NCBI RefSeq assembly: GCF_001522545.3
Contig: NC_031776.1
Location: forward strand, 28,779,634 to 28,843,633
DNA from: Parus major
Lineage: Eukaryota; Chordata; Aves; Passeriformes; Paridae
Direction of reading: 5' to 3'
DNA length: 64,000 nucleotides
The position numbers were made by a program, and so were the translations under genes. The notes under the pieces are model-generated. The model did no database searches and was not told where the DNA came from. It saw only the letters and a program-made list of their open reading frames with translations. Positions 36,901 to 50,275 of this stretch are shown piece after piece (the first letter of the stretch is position 1; every line of letters begins with the position of its first letter).

Positions 36901-39900
36901 CTGTGAGTCCCCAGCTCAGCTCGGTGGTGACATCCCCTATGGTGTCCCTTCCTCCTCTTCACCATCAGGAAAAAGCTCTGTGCTTTTTAGTGTCTCCCTG
37001 ATGGGCTGCAGAGCCCAGGTTTCCCACTGATCTGGGTGCTTTGCAAATAGTTAGTGAGAAATCTAATACATGATTGAAATATTTTTTCTGACCCATTAGT
37101 AAGGCACTAGAGGCAGTTATGGCACGTCCTGGGATGGTCTTGCTGAGGTTTTCTGGAGTTGTCTTATTAGCATTATTTCATGTTTAAAGGGAACTTGCAT
37201 TGTTTTTTGTTGCAGATGGACAGAAGGACACGTGGAGCATTCATGGTGTTCAGCATCGTTTTCAGCCTGGTTGATGCTTGGTGGAAAGGAGTTCCTGAAA
37301 TTATAGGATCAGTTGTGCTCCTTGGGGTTTGCACCCTGGGATCTGGGCATGGAGCCATTGCTGCAGCTGGGAGATGGTGTTTGGGTTCAGTGGCAGTGAG
37401 GAGTCTTAAAATGTGCAGCTCTGGCCCTGATTTTTCTTTTAGGCTGTTGTGCACTCTCCACCAGTGACACATCTCTCTGGAGGCCAGCACACATCTGACA
37501 GGTCTGTTTGGGTGTGCTGGGAGGCCTGTGCTGGGACAGTCCTGGGAGGTGCAGGGCTGGCTGAGGGATCCTGGCTGTGCTGGGATGAGCTGAGAGCCTT
37601 TGTGGAGTAGGAGCACTGAGTTTTGTTCCAGAGCTGAGTTCCAAAGCTTAGGCTGCTCCTGCCTTTGGGCAGTCTGGCTTACTGCTCCAGTGGGTGTCCC
37701 TGCTTCCCTCCAAAGCTGCTCCTGCTAAGCTCCAAACCCTTACTGACCATGTACATTTTGTTCACGGGGGTTATGATGCCTGCAAACCCCCTCTGATCCC
37801 AAAATAAATAAATAAAATAAGAGAGTGTTTCTGTTCTGCTCTGCAATGATGCTTCCTCAGCAGCACAGGTGATGGGGCCATGCCAGAGCACTTGCATCAT
37901 TTCTATATCCTGTCTCTGAAATTCTGATCGTGCTAAAAAATAAACCGACCCCTTTATATTCCCTATTGTTGATGGGTTTATTTTCCCTCTTTTGAATGGA
38001 GAAACACAAGCTATTAATGTCAGCAGTGATGTAGGATTCAGAAGACAGTAGTTTTTGATAGGAAAGTGGAATTACAGCTGAAACACGAGAATTAAGACTC
38101 CCTTAAATTTAGTAAATTATTCAGGTATGTAGGATATTCAAATCTACAAATGCTGTGAAATAGATGGCAGCTATACTAAGAGCCATTCTGCCTGTCACCT
38201 CGCTGCCCCACCTGGCCTCTGGGGACTCCATCAATCTTGTGATGGCAAATGATTCCTGTTCACAGTGTCAGTGATTAATATATTGGCCCACTGGAGAGGA
38301 GGAATTACAAAAACACAGTGTTTGTGTGCAATTAGAAGCTGTGGGGACAGAAGCAAACGGGACCAGGCTGGAATGAAAATGGGAGGAAAGGGAAGGCTGG
38401 TGCTCAGCATCAACTACTTTTAAGAATTGGTGCTTTTTAGAGCATCTTCCAGAAACTTTGAGTGAAGGAAGGTAAAAGGCTCCATGTCACATGGCACAGG
38501 GGGTTGTGGTGCCTCCTGCGATGTTGCTTTGCAAGCAACATCTCAAACTCTGGAAAAATGCAGTTCACTGCCAAATATATCCTGTGGGCTTTGCCCTGGC
38601 TCTGAAGAAAGATTCACTGTGTGAGAAGCAAACACCTGCTGAAGCCTATGCTTGTCTGCCTGGATGTGACTGAAAGGTATTCTTGGTGCAGGGAAATCAA
38701 AGCTACCTGGGAGCTCACTGTCTGGCATGAAAATCAGATTCTGCTACAGGTACCTGCTGGTGTTTGGAGAAGACCAGGGGCTAATTCACCACCAGTGATT
38801 AAACATCCATAATTAAATGGTTGACAGCAACTGTAGCAGGATTTAGGGTATTGATGATCCTTGAAAAGCCTTGGGACAAGCATGCCCTTGCTAAGGGTAA
38901 TGTCACCTGTGGTCAAACAGACCAGCACCACTTTACCACACGGGATTTCAAGAATATTCAGCAACAAACAGACCAACACCTTTTCCCCCCAGGTCAACCT
39001 GGCTCTTAATGCACCTGGGAACAGCTCACATCTCTCTGCACAGCAGTACATTTCACTGGAATTTTCACTCTGATGCTGGGGTATGATGTGCCAGCAGCTT
39101 GTGCATTCCTCATCCACCAATCAGTGCAGCTAATGAAACACGTGGTACCTCAGTTTTGCTAGCAGTGACAATACATTAAACCTAGGAATGCAACTAGCAC
39201 AGAGTGAGTTTTAATTTCATATGATAATGGGACCTGCAGATCTCTTCTCCATATGGTATTAAACTGGAATATTGGAATAGGGTGCTTTGGAAACAGCCAT
39301 GTGTTGTGTGATGGAGGGGCAGAGCTGGCAGATAACCCTGAAAAGGTCTAACTTGATGTGCTGGAGTACCAGAAATTGCCCTAAATGGTCATGTAGTCCA
39401 TGGGTCTTTTGTGTAATGTTACCTGTAGAATCAGTAACCAACCTGTGGGACTGAACAGGTGAAACAATGTAAAATCTAAGCAGCCTCTGTCCTCTGCTGC
39501 CACTGATTTTGAACAGGCATGTGCAAGGCTGCTCTTGGATGTCCTGCATAAGTGCTGTCTGTCCTGCTGGAGCAGGTACCCAGGCCAATGCTGCAGCCTT
39601 TCCCAGGACTCTGAAGGTGGTGGGGATGCCCATCCTGGGGTCTCTCTGCTCCTCAGCTTGATTTTTCCTGCCTAGTCCCTATGCCCCTTATCTGCTTTCA
39701 GAGTAGAGGGGACTGGAAGAGTTGCTCCAAAGTAACATATAAATAGGAAGTGAAAGGTTAAGACTTCCTACCGAGTAATTTTGCCCAGAGCATTAGAAAA
39801 CATAAGGGATGAAAAGAGATGAAGACTCATGTGGTGATCAGCCACTGATCAGCTCCAGGTAGCACAGCAGCCCTGGCCCTGGGCAGCCTTCTGGTTTCTG

Positions 39901-41495
39901 TTTCCTCTCTGGTTTTTGCAAACTGTCCTGTCAGACCTCACTTACTGACAAGAGCCTTGTGCAGTTTTTAAGATGCTGTTGGCTGCTCCCTGTTCTTCCT
40001 CCATCCTAATGTGAAATCTGTCATTGCACTCTATCAGGGTGCCTTTCTGCCTGCATCCTGTGCAAGCTCCAGATTGCTATTGATAGGCAGGAGAGCCACG
40101 ACAATCTTGAGGAAATTTGTGATCTGGTCCCGGCATATTTGACAGATAACACTCCAAATACAAATGTCAAAACACATTTAGATTTTTTCCCTTTTCTAAC
40201 TTGCCCTGAAGAAAATGCAAACACTTTTTGACAGAATCAGTTCAGGAGCCTCCTCTAAGCCAGGCCCTGAGTGTTAGAAGAATCTGCCTCTTAAAGCCAT
40301 ATAGATCCACTGCTGCTGTATAAAAAAATATTCTTTACCCTGAGGCAGAATTACTTAAGAAAATCCTGACGTGATTAGACATCACTCTCTTCTGAGAAAA
40401 GAGTAACTATACTATTAAAGGATAACTGAGATGCTGCATAAACTGACAGTATATAAATTACTCAGTGTTGCAGCTCTGAACGTCATTTGGCATGAGGGCA
40501 CAAGGAAGGACTTGAATATTTTCTGGCTACCACTGTGCAGCTTTTCTGTAGCCTGGATATGATCTGCTGGAAGCACTTGCAGGTGCTGCCACTGCCCTCC
40601 CCCTGCTGAAATGAGGTATATTTAGGCTCTGGGTTTGTAAAATTTATAAATGAAGGTTTGAACAATTTATAACAATTAATAAATAAACAGCTAGCAATTT
40701 TTGCATATGCTTTAGCATGCAGGAATTCCTCTTGCCTTAAATCTGTGTAATGCTGTCAGTTAAACAATTATCTTACTTGTAGTGCCTAAGAGCCTGGCCC
40801 CACCACACCGTTCAATGATACACAGTTTAAACACAAAGCCAGGTTCTGTATTTATATGCAAATGTAATCAAGTTCAAGCTTAAATAACAGTATTTTTGCA
40901 GTCAAGATCCTGTGTTAAATAATACTCCATGCATGTATGTAATTATGTATCAGTGGTGTAAAACCCTTCAGACTTCAACCCTAAACCACAGCAGGCAGCA
41001 AGGCTGAGCCCAGAGCCCGTGGATAACCACAATCCCCCTGGCTTGTGTAGATTTTGGGGGGCAGTGTGAGTATTTTGTGTTAGCTCAGAGCTCGGATCCA
41101 ACCAGCTTTGATAGCTCTTGGGAATATGTGTGATTAACCAGCCCAGCCACAATATGTCACCAGCACTCCACACAAACAGCTCTGCTACTGCTGGAGAGCG
41201 GGCAGAGAGGGAAAACATCACATCCTGCAGCCAGGGGAGGGAAAAGTAGCATGAAAGGACAGGGAAGAAACTTGACGAGAAGGTGATAAAGGGACAAAAT
41301 GGAGATTCCTGGAAAAATGATCATAAGGGAGGTGAGGTCAGCAGCAGGTTAGGTGAAGCTTCATGGGTATGACATGAGCTGTCCTGGTCCCTGGGATATG
41401 CTAGCACACCAGCATTGGGCTTTATAGGCTGTATGAAGCCTTGCCTGTTGTGAACTGAAACCACTCAGTACATTGATTAATTCCCATTCCCAGTG

Positions 41496-42040
41496 CTCCT
41501 CTCCTCTCCTCTCCTCTCCTCTCCTCTCCTCTCCTCTCCNNNNNNNNNNNNNNNNNNNNNNNNNNNNNNNNNNNNNNNNNNNNNNNNNNNNNNNNNNNNN
41601 NNNNNNNNNNNNNNNNNNNNNNNNNNNNNNNNNNNNNNNNNNNNNNNNNNNNNNNNNNNNNNNNNNNNNNNNNNNNNNNNNNNNNNNNNNNNNNNNNNNN
41701 NNNNNNNNNNNNNNNNNNNNNNNNNNNNNNNNNNNNNNNNNNNNNNNNNNNNNNNNNNNNNNNNNNNNNNNNNNNNNNNNNNNNNNNNNNNNNNNNNNNN
41801 NNNNNNNNNNNNNNNNNNNNNNNNNNNNNNNNNNNNNNNNNNNNNNNNNNNNNNNNNNNNNNNNNNNNNNNNNNNNNNNNNNNNNNNNNNNNNNNNNNNN
41901 NNNNNNNNNNNNNNNNNNNNNNNNNNNNNNNNNNNNNNNNNNNNNNNNNNNNNNNNNNNNNNNNNNNNNNNNNNNNNNNNNNNNNNNNNNNNNNNNNNNN
42001 NNNNNNNNNNNNNNNNNNNNNNNNTCTCCTCTCCTCTCCC
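41496..42040. repeat. (CTCCT)n pentanucleotide array interrupted by an assembly gap
   Basis: Perfect CTCCT units run from 41496 to 41539, then 485 N (41540-42024), then the same repeat to about 42039. The array probably continues through the gap, so its true length is unknown. The + strand is all pyrimidine, a triplex-capable mirror repeat that often breaks assemblies. Confidence 0.97.
41540..42024. other. Assembly gap (485 N)
   Basis: Unresolved bases inside the CTCCT repeat. Any translation across it is meaningless. Confidence 1.
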
Positions 42041-45000
42041 AGCTGCAGAGAGGTGTCTGAAAGCCATGCTCAGCACCAAGCACTGGGTATTACCAACAAA
42101 AAAAAGCTGTGTCAGAAATAAAATGGGTGAAAATAATGGAGCTTCAGCAGCTACATGCAAGTGTAAAGAAAACACATCCCGATGCCGTGAGCGTAGAGCC
42201 CCGATAGAGCATGACCCTTGTCAGGGGCTAGTAATCATTGCTGGCAGTGTTTGCTCATGAGGATTAGGAAATGTGGGCAGCCCATTAACCTGTGCCACTC
42301 AGGATCCCCATGGCTGAGCACCACGAGCACGGGGTGACTGAACACTTAGGGCTCTCGGCTCCCTGCGCTGGGAGCAGCGCTGATGGGGACCAGGGAATTC
42401 ACTCGGGGTCTCGTGGGTTTGGAATGGAAGGGATGCGATGCTGCCCCATCCAGGACTGCAGTGCAGCTCTTTCTTTCCCTTCATGGCTGTGACAAACTCA
42501 TCAGGCTATGTTGCTGCTTGGCCAAGTGGCAGGGGAGTCAGTCAGTCAGTCCTTCTGCAGACACTTGGAGGTTTGGGAAGCCCAGCTCTGTGTTTGAATG
42601 AGCACTGTACATGCTGATATCACTGGAAACACAGCTGGAGTGATTACCAGCCACTGCCTGGGAATAAAGCAAGCATAATGTATTCAGAAACAGAAAAGAG
42701 GATGCATCTCTTCATGGATTTGCTGTCTCTTTGCTATTGGGTTAGAATTTAGGAATCTTTAATTCCCAATTTATAGGACAATATGCAGTTCACCTATAGG
42801 TGTACATTAGTGTGTTTCAAATATACCACTTTGTGCCTTTATATGGGGAGCAAAGCTGCAGGGAGGGAGGAGGAAACCATTTCTGTCAGACACTTAAAAA
42901 CTTAAATCAGCTTGCTTGGCACTGTATGAGGATGCTGAGGAAGTAGAGGTGTGATGTCAAGGTACACTATTCAGCAGGTGTAATACCAGGGGAGTCTCTG
43001 TCACTGGGGAGTGACAACCCTGTCAGCACACCCCAGCTGGGATGCAGTTCTTCTGGTCAAACCCCTGGAATCCCAGCAGCAAGCTTGGGTCTCTGTAGCT
43101 GGAGATGAAGGCTCAGCCAGCCAAATTGCAGTATAGCCTGAGATGTGTAAAGATATGTTCTGGCTCTGTTTTTATATAAAACATTTTTTATTTTAACATG
43201 AGATACATAGTAAAATTATTCACTGGATAGCAAAGCAGTGGACATAGGAAATAAAAACATACAGAATATTCATGCTGTGTGATGCTAAGCACCTGATTTA
43301 AAGGCTTGGTGTCTGAGTCTCTCTACAAGTGACTGAGAGATATTCCCCCAGGGCACAGCAGTTGTGGGTGCTCTGAATTATTCTGCTTTGCCCTCTCACT
43401 CTGCAGAGACACTGGTTGCTTGTGATCCCTGGCAGGAGGAAGGTCTCTTCCTTAGTGTCCAGGTGGATGTCCTGGTTTCACAGTTTCTGAACTATTTTTA
43501 GTTGTGTGCACTCGTGCTGAAGCCCAGCCCTGCAGGCTCCTGCTGTGCTGGCTGGCTTGGTGGGAGCGTGATGGGGTGTCTGACATGGGCTCAGGGGGGC
43601 TCCACGCTGCCCTGTGGGGACATCAGCTCAGGAGCAAAGCCAGCTCCTGGCTGACACTGCCACAGAGGTGAAACCAGAGCTTTATCCACTGGTGTGTGCA
43701 GCATGCCTGGGCCAATTAACTTGGAAAAGGATTACTGGTGTGCCACTGGGATGCATCTGTGACAAGTTCAACCTCCGATGGCCACTGCGTAAGGCAGTGC
43801 TGATGCTGATATGCAAAGCATCCCAAATTGTCAATGAATTAATAAAACTGAGAGCAGGAACTCCCTGAGGGTGATTAAAACATTTAAGTCAGCATTGATT
43901 TAAGGCTGATAACTCTTACAGGCACTAGGAAGGAGAGGAGGGTTTGGGGCCAGGATCCCTGTGGTGAGGACATGGGGTGGGAATGGCCGTGGTGCAGGAG
44001 GCACAGCTTCCCAGGGAGGTTTATCAGGAGACCCTGGAGGATATTGCTAAAACAAAGTGCAAGGCAGAGATGAAGGAAAGGCAATGACAAATTTGAAATG
44101 CTTTGTTTCTGTTTTTATATCTGTGTTGAGGGTGGGTTGTGCAGCGCAGCTCTCGCTGCAGAGCTATCGCTCAGAGGAGCCTGGAGCGGCTCTGTGTACG
44201 GGCTGTGACGTGTGCCCGGTGCTGCTGCCAGCCTGCAGACACGTCACGCTCTCCTGAGCACCCATACTGGGGTTTTGCTTGCTTAAAACAGTGTTTGAGT
44301 CCAGGAGAGGTTCTCCAGTGCTGGCTCCACAGCAGGATTCTGTCTTTCTGTGGCATCTTGCTGGTGGATTGTGTTTACCTGTGCCCAGCTCCCCTCACTG
44401 ACAGCCAGGGTGCCAGGAGGCAGAAATACAGGGGGATTTGGGCCATAAAACTTTTGGACCTTTCCTCCTGAGGCTCCTCTTGTCAGTTTTGTCCCAGCTC
44501 TGTCTTGTGTCTGCCTGACTGTGGGGCTGAGCATGACCTCATGGAACTACAGTGGCCAGTGAAGTGTCACGGTCCCTGCCTTAACTGAGGCAGGTCTCTG
44601 CCTTGGCTTTGTGTCCTGACAAGCACTGCCTATGTCTCAAACATTGTGTGATAGATAACAAGGATGGTTTTGAACACAGCCAAGAGGTCTCCATCCTCCA
44701 CCAGGGTGTCAGCAAGCAAGCAAGACCTCAAATGGGACTGGGAGCAGAGCAGTGGGGACAAGATGGACTTGGCGTGAGGACCTGATCTCGCATCCTTGTA
44801 ACAGCTGAGCTTCAGTTTTACACTGTGTTGTACACAACTCCCTGTCAGATCAACAAGAAAAGCCCACTATATCCTTTCAGCACCTTTGTTCTACATATTT
44901 TGCTGTTAATGGGGAGAGGAATTGAGGAGGGATTTCGTGGTGACTCTGCAGGCTCAGCAATGCTGCATCTGCAGCAAAGAGCCCCTTCCATTCCCATGTG

Positions 45001-48000
45001 GGGCTGTACCACCGTGCCAGCTGCAATCCACAAGCAATTAAAAATGCTTAGTAAGGCAGAAAAATCACTCATTACATTTTCCATCCTCTCCTTTTCCATT
45101 TTTGTATCTGTTGAACAGGCAAACATTGTTTTTGCAAAAGTTCTGAAAGGAAATTCAAAAAGCCATCCTACCCTCCTATTTGTTTACATGTGTTTGTGGT
45201 GAGATTCTGTCAGTGTTGGCAGACTCAGAGGATGAGAATCCTCCAGGGGTTTTTCCCAAAATGACACTTTCAAAGTCAGATCTGCATATGCACTGCATCA
45301 GACACCATTTAGAGAGTATATGCAAGATCCTGGTTAAAAGAATCACATTTGTTAATATTTTCCCTCTGTTTACTCTGGGTCAGTGTGCATTATAGAAGAG
45401 GCAGAGATGACCATGTTGCAGAGTTTGATGGGATAATGGCAAAGGGAGAACAGATGAGTTCACAGAGATGGGAGATGCTGATGCAGTTTTGTAGGACAAG
45501 GTAGGATTTGCAGGGCATCATTCAAAATAATTGTGAAAAGTATAACTGAAATGGTGGAAACAGAACAAATCTGAATGTGCTGTTTTTTTTTGTGGTAAAG
45601 CAGTATTTTCAGCTAACATTGATTTGATTTGAAAGGGAGTTTCAGTGGAGTGAAGAATAAATGAAATATGAACACTGTTTTCAGATTTCTCTGTGATACA
45701 GAGTGATGTAGAAATTAACCATACCCTGTTCTAAGTAATACAGACTATGATGTCTAGTTAAGATGTCTAAACGTGATAAGATTAAGCTTTTCACTGGATT
45801 ATAACTTTTCTAAACATTAGCTCTTTCAGTGGAAGTTTTTCAGTCTCTAGCTGGTATAAACATGGTAATTTTATATTTGCATATATGTATCAGTGCAAAA
45901 TTTCACTCAGAGAATATAGTTATTCTTGGGAAAAAAATTAGGGAAATGCAGGTAATTAATCCACGTTACAGAAGTTGCTATGGAAGTTTTGCCTAGAAGA
46001 AACTCCGTGCTTTGGAGTGGAAACTCCAAGTTAGACAGCTGGGATGCTCTACAGGTGGTATCACCCCCAATTACAACCCCAGACTGGGTGAAGTGAAAAG
46101 CCTGAAAAAAATCTCAGTTACTTGGACATCACAGAGAGACAGGGGTCCCTGTGGCTCCCTTCCTGAGGGCTTCTTAGAGCACAGCCTCTGAGTGCTGTGT
46201 GCTCTTCTCTGGAGGGTGATGGGAGACACCTTTACTGACCAGGCTTTCCCTGTTCCTGCCCATCCCACTGGGATGCTGGGCACAGCCTGGAGAGTGTCTC
46301 CTGGGGCCCTTCATGTTCCCAGGGTGAGGGATGGACCTTGCTGGGTTGCTGTTGTAGGGAGCTGTGTGGAGTGCAGTGTTTAAAGTGTTCATGAGAGATG
46401 GGGGTTGGACTTGGTGTAGGTGACAGATCTCACCAGTGAGGCAGAACCACTGTCAAAGCCTGGGTCCAGGGCTGGTTCTCCAGCAGGATACACTGCATTT
46501 AGCTCATCATCACCCAGAGTGGCAAAATCTGGGCTCTAGAACTCCAATTCCCCCAGCTGCAATCTGCTCCCATCCTGAACTTTCCCTGACCCATGGAACT
46601 AGGACAGTTCCTCATCAGGAAGATTTAAAAATCCTTTGCTTTTAAAAATCAGAGGAAAAGACACAGTGCTTCACTTCAAACTCATTTCCAGGGGCAAGGT
46701 CTCCAAAGGCCAGAGACTCTCTGCCCAGTGCCATTTGATTTCTTTCTGCATTAGCATTACACGCTGGGATTCGGGCTGATGTGCAAGTTTCTTTTCCAAG
46801 ATGCCAGCCTTGGTTGCTGCTGTTTTGCCTGGTTTTGGGATGCAGGCTGGGAAGCCAGGGGCAGTGGGGAGCCAGCCCCAGCATGCCAGCCATGCAGCAG
46901 TGACTTTGGGGAGAAGTTGAAGCAGATAGAGGTGGTGTTGGAAACCACCAGAGCAAGGTTTGCTGGAGCTCATTGTCACCTCCAGTTAGTAACCTCAGCT
47001 GACCTCAGAGCGTGTTTTGAGGTTGCATTCATTAGTGTCTGTAAGAAATTAAGATGCTTCAATGCTACAGCTGTGGAAAAGAACAGGATGAAATTTGTGC
47101 AGGATTTAGATGTAAAGTAAGATGTGTAGAGTGATGAAGAACAGAAGCCTGTTTTCCAATGGATTTATGCATTTTTCTCCCTCCCTCCATCCACCTCCTC
47201 CGTCTGCACTGCAAACACCACCCTGTGAGTGTGACACTCCTGGAGGATGAAAGTGGCCTCCTTGGCAGGCCTGTCCTGGCAGAGGTGGTGTAACCCTTGG
47301 GGACACTGTCTCCTCTCACCAGAGCACTGATTTGTGCCTCTCTGATTTTCCTGACACTTGTAGGAATGTAATTTTTTGAAAGGCATTGTCACAGTTTGGT
47401 TCAATCTGTGCTAGGGGCCTTACCCAGTGATGGACAGACAGTGTGGTTACTCATCTCTTTTTTAGTAACCTGGTTAAATCTCCTCCTCACCACCAAGGAG
47501 TAAAAACCATCCTTGTCCTGGGGGGTTCAGGGAGGCCTCAGGGAGCCCTACATCTTCCTTCTTGCAGGTAGGCAAGGATGGAAGAGTGTTACTTTGATGT
47601 ATATTTAATGCAACATATACAAGAGAAGCGGGAAAATTGCAATTTTTTTAATGTCCTTAATTACATTTTTAGCTTCACATTTTCTTGCTCATTCTTAGCA
47701 TCACTTTGGGGTCAACTGATACCACCACAGTGCTGGTGCCCATTCAACAGTCATGCAGATGATTTGGGATTGGGCCCAGTGACTTAAAATAATTTTACTC
47801 CTGATGTAAACAAGAGCAGAATAGAGCTGTGAAAGTTAATAAATAACAAGAGCTGGGTTTTGACTAAATCTATAGTATATTTTTTCTGGCATTCACCTTG
47901 CATATATTAAGACATTTTCATAAATAAAAAGAAAACTTAATAAGCCTCAGAAAGGTTAGACTGTTTTCACTGGATTTTATGCCCGTTGCATAAATCCTAA

Positions 48001-48299
48001 CCAAGTAATTCCATACTTTGTGTGGACATAATTTTTTTACAGTATAAATTCCATTAACACATTCATGCCATATGTGCCATATATTAAAACAAGCAGCCTC
48101 CTGCACTCCCAGTAAATCACTAGCATCCATGCCTGCTTCCCAATTCCATCAGCATGGATCTGCTTGGGAAGTGTGGGGGTGAGAGATCCTGCATGGAGCC
48201 TCAGGGCTGCAAGACCAGCCTGTCTGGGCTGTAGTGAGGCTCTTCCATGATAAAAGATGATATTCTTACTGTGATCCTATGATAAAGTGGATAAGCCCA

Positions 48300-48691
48300 T
48301 TCTCTTCCTCTTCTCTTCTCTTCTCTTCTCTTCTCTTCTCTTCTCTTCTCTTCTCTTCTCTTCTCTTCTCTTCTCTTCTCTTCNNNNNNNNNNNNNNNNN
48401 NNNNNNNNNNNNNNNNNNNNNNNNNNNNNNNNNNNNNNNNNNNNNNNNNNNNNNNNNNNNNNNNNNNNNNNNNNNNNNNNNNNNNNNNNNNNNNNNNNNN
48501 NNNNNNNNNNNNNNNNNNNNNNNNNNNNNNNNNNNNNNNNNNNNNNNNNNNNNNNNNNNNNNNNNNNNNNNNNNNNNNNNNNNNNNNNNNNNNNNNNNNN
48601 NNNNNNNNTTCTCTTCTCTTCTCTTCTCTTCTCTTCTCTTCTCTTCTCTTCTCTTCTCTTCTCTTCTCTTCTCTTCTCTTCTCTTCTCTTC
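48300..48691. repeat. (TTCTC)n pentanucleotide array interrupted by an assembly gap
   Basis: Perfect TTCTC units on both sides of 225 N (48384-48608), with about 80 bases of repeat on each flank. It differs from the array at 41.5 kb by one base per unit and has the same strand bias (pyrimidines on +). Confidence 0.97.
48384..48608. other. Assembly gap (225 N)
   Basis: Unresolved bases inside the TTCTC repeat. Confidence 1.
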
Positions 48692-50049
48692 GACACTAAT
48701 AGCCTGGCATGCAAAGAATTACTTTAATTTCCAGATGTTCTGAATATCCTGAGAATTTGTAAAAGAAAATTATCCTCTTTATCCTAATCAAAAGTAATTA
48801 AAAGTACACTTAAATAGAGCACAGATCTGTGCTTAATTCCAAATGTTTTGCACGTACAAACAGTAGGAGTTGTTACCAACTCTTCAGCTTCAGAAGCAAC
48901 ATGTTTTGCTGTCACAGGTACTTTGCAAACACACAGTCACAGACTTTCTAGCTGGAATACTTTACCTTGGTAACGGCTTGTGCAGATCAAAACTCCATAA
49001 AATAAGATGAAATTTCATTGCTTGCCACAACCAGTGCCATGATTTAGCACTTCTAAAAATTGTTTTACTCTGCACAACAGGAGGGGTGCAAAATGCCACG
49101 TTCTCAGTTACTTTGCCTTGCAGTGTTGGAGTTGATGCATTTTACTCATTCATTTCACCTAGCTATATCCTTGCCATTTTTCCTTCCTTTGGACAGAGCT
49201 CTTGGCTTTCAGACAATTCCTGCAGACCCTGCAGCAGTTGTGTCACCATAAGATGTGTCACTCAGACTGGGAGCAGTCAGGTTTGAAAACCGAGGAGCTG
49301 CCTGACTCGCATGCGAGGTGGAGCAGGCAGTGAGTGAGCAGACAGCAAGAGGGATGCAGACAGACTGAGTCTGTTAGACTTAAGCAAGGCTTAATGCAGT
49401 TAAAACCAGCCCTTAGATGTGGCTCTCGATAATGCTGGTAATAAATACCTTTCTTGGGACTTCTAGAAAGAAGTGGTCATCTCATTTTGGTAAAACAGGT
49501 GTGCAGAATGAATGGTCTCATTTTCCCAAATGCAAAGTGTGATAAGGAAGGAGTTGGCATATCCTTTTGGGGTAAAAAAAAATAAATTAATTAGATTGTT
49601 GATTTCCTGGGACAGGATCCATCTTTCATTTCTGATTTTGCCTAGCACTCTGCACAAAAGGATGTCAATGCATAACAAGCTTCCTGGCAGCCACCAAACC
49701 TTGCAATACTCATGTGATATAGGGATAAATGACAGCCAGCACGTGTATCTGGGTCTGCTACTACTTAGATCACTAGTAAAGGCACTGATGATAAGGTAGA
49801 GAACACTTATTAAACTTACAAGCACATGGTGAGAGCTGGCAGGCTAAAGGAGAGGCTGAGAAGTCCAAATAATAGCAGCAAATCATGAATTGCATGAGTA
49901 GACCTGAATGTCATTCAGAACAGAAAAGATGTGAACCATCAGAGAAAATCCAGAAAGAAGAGAACTCCAGGAAAAAAAAGGGATGAAGAAATGTGGAACA
50001 GACTGAGCATCTGGAGTGTGGACTGACTGGGGAAGCAAGGTGGTAACTG

Positions 50050-50275
50050 TGTCAAGTGTGTGAAAGGCTGTCACAGAAAGGGAGGGAATCACCTGCTTTC
50101 TCTGTCCATGGTGGATAATACAAGGAATTGGAGGTTTAAATTGCAGCAGAGAAATTAAGGTCAGATCCTTATGAAATTTTTTTTGTGTATGGTAGAGGTT
50201 ATGAAGCATTGCAACAGATTTCTTGAGGAGGTTAAGATGTTTCTACCCCTGGAGAGTTAAACACTGATGGTCATA
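50050..50275 (+). mobile_element. Strongly diverged CR1-like fragment
   Basis: The order of GTGTCAAGTGTGTGAAAGGC, GGAATTGGAGGTTTAAATTG and GCATTGCAACAGATTTCTTG resembles the CR1 3' region (ggaggtttag..., gcactggaacaggttgccc...) but with many differences. An old copy if real. Confidence 0.45.

Noticed and set aside
41361..42260. Open frames spanning the gap at 41.5-42.0 kb, and similar ones at 48.3-48.7 kb
   Set aside because: They consist of N and pentanucleotide repeat; translation is meaningless.
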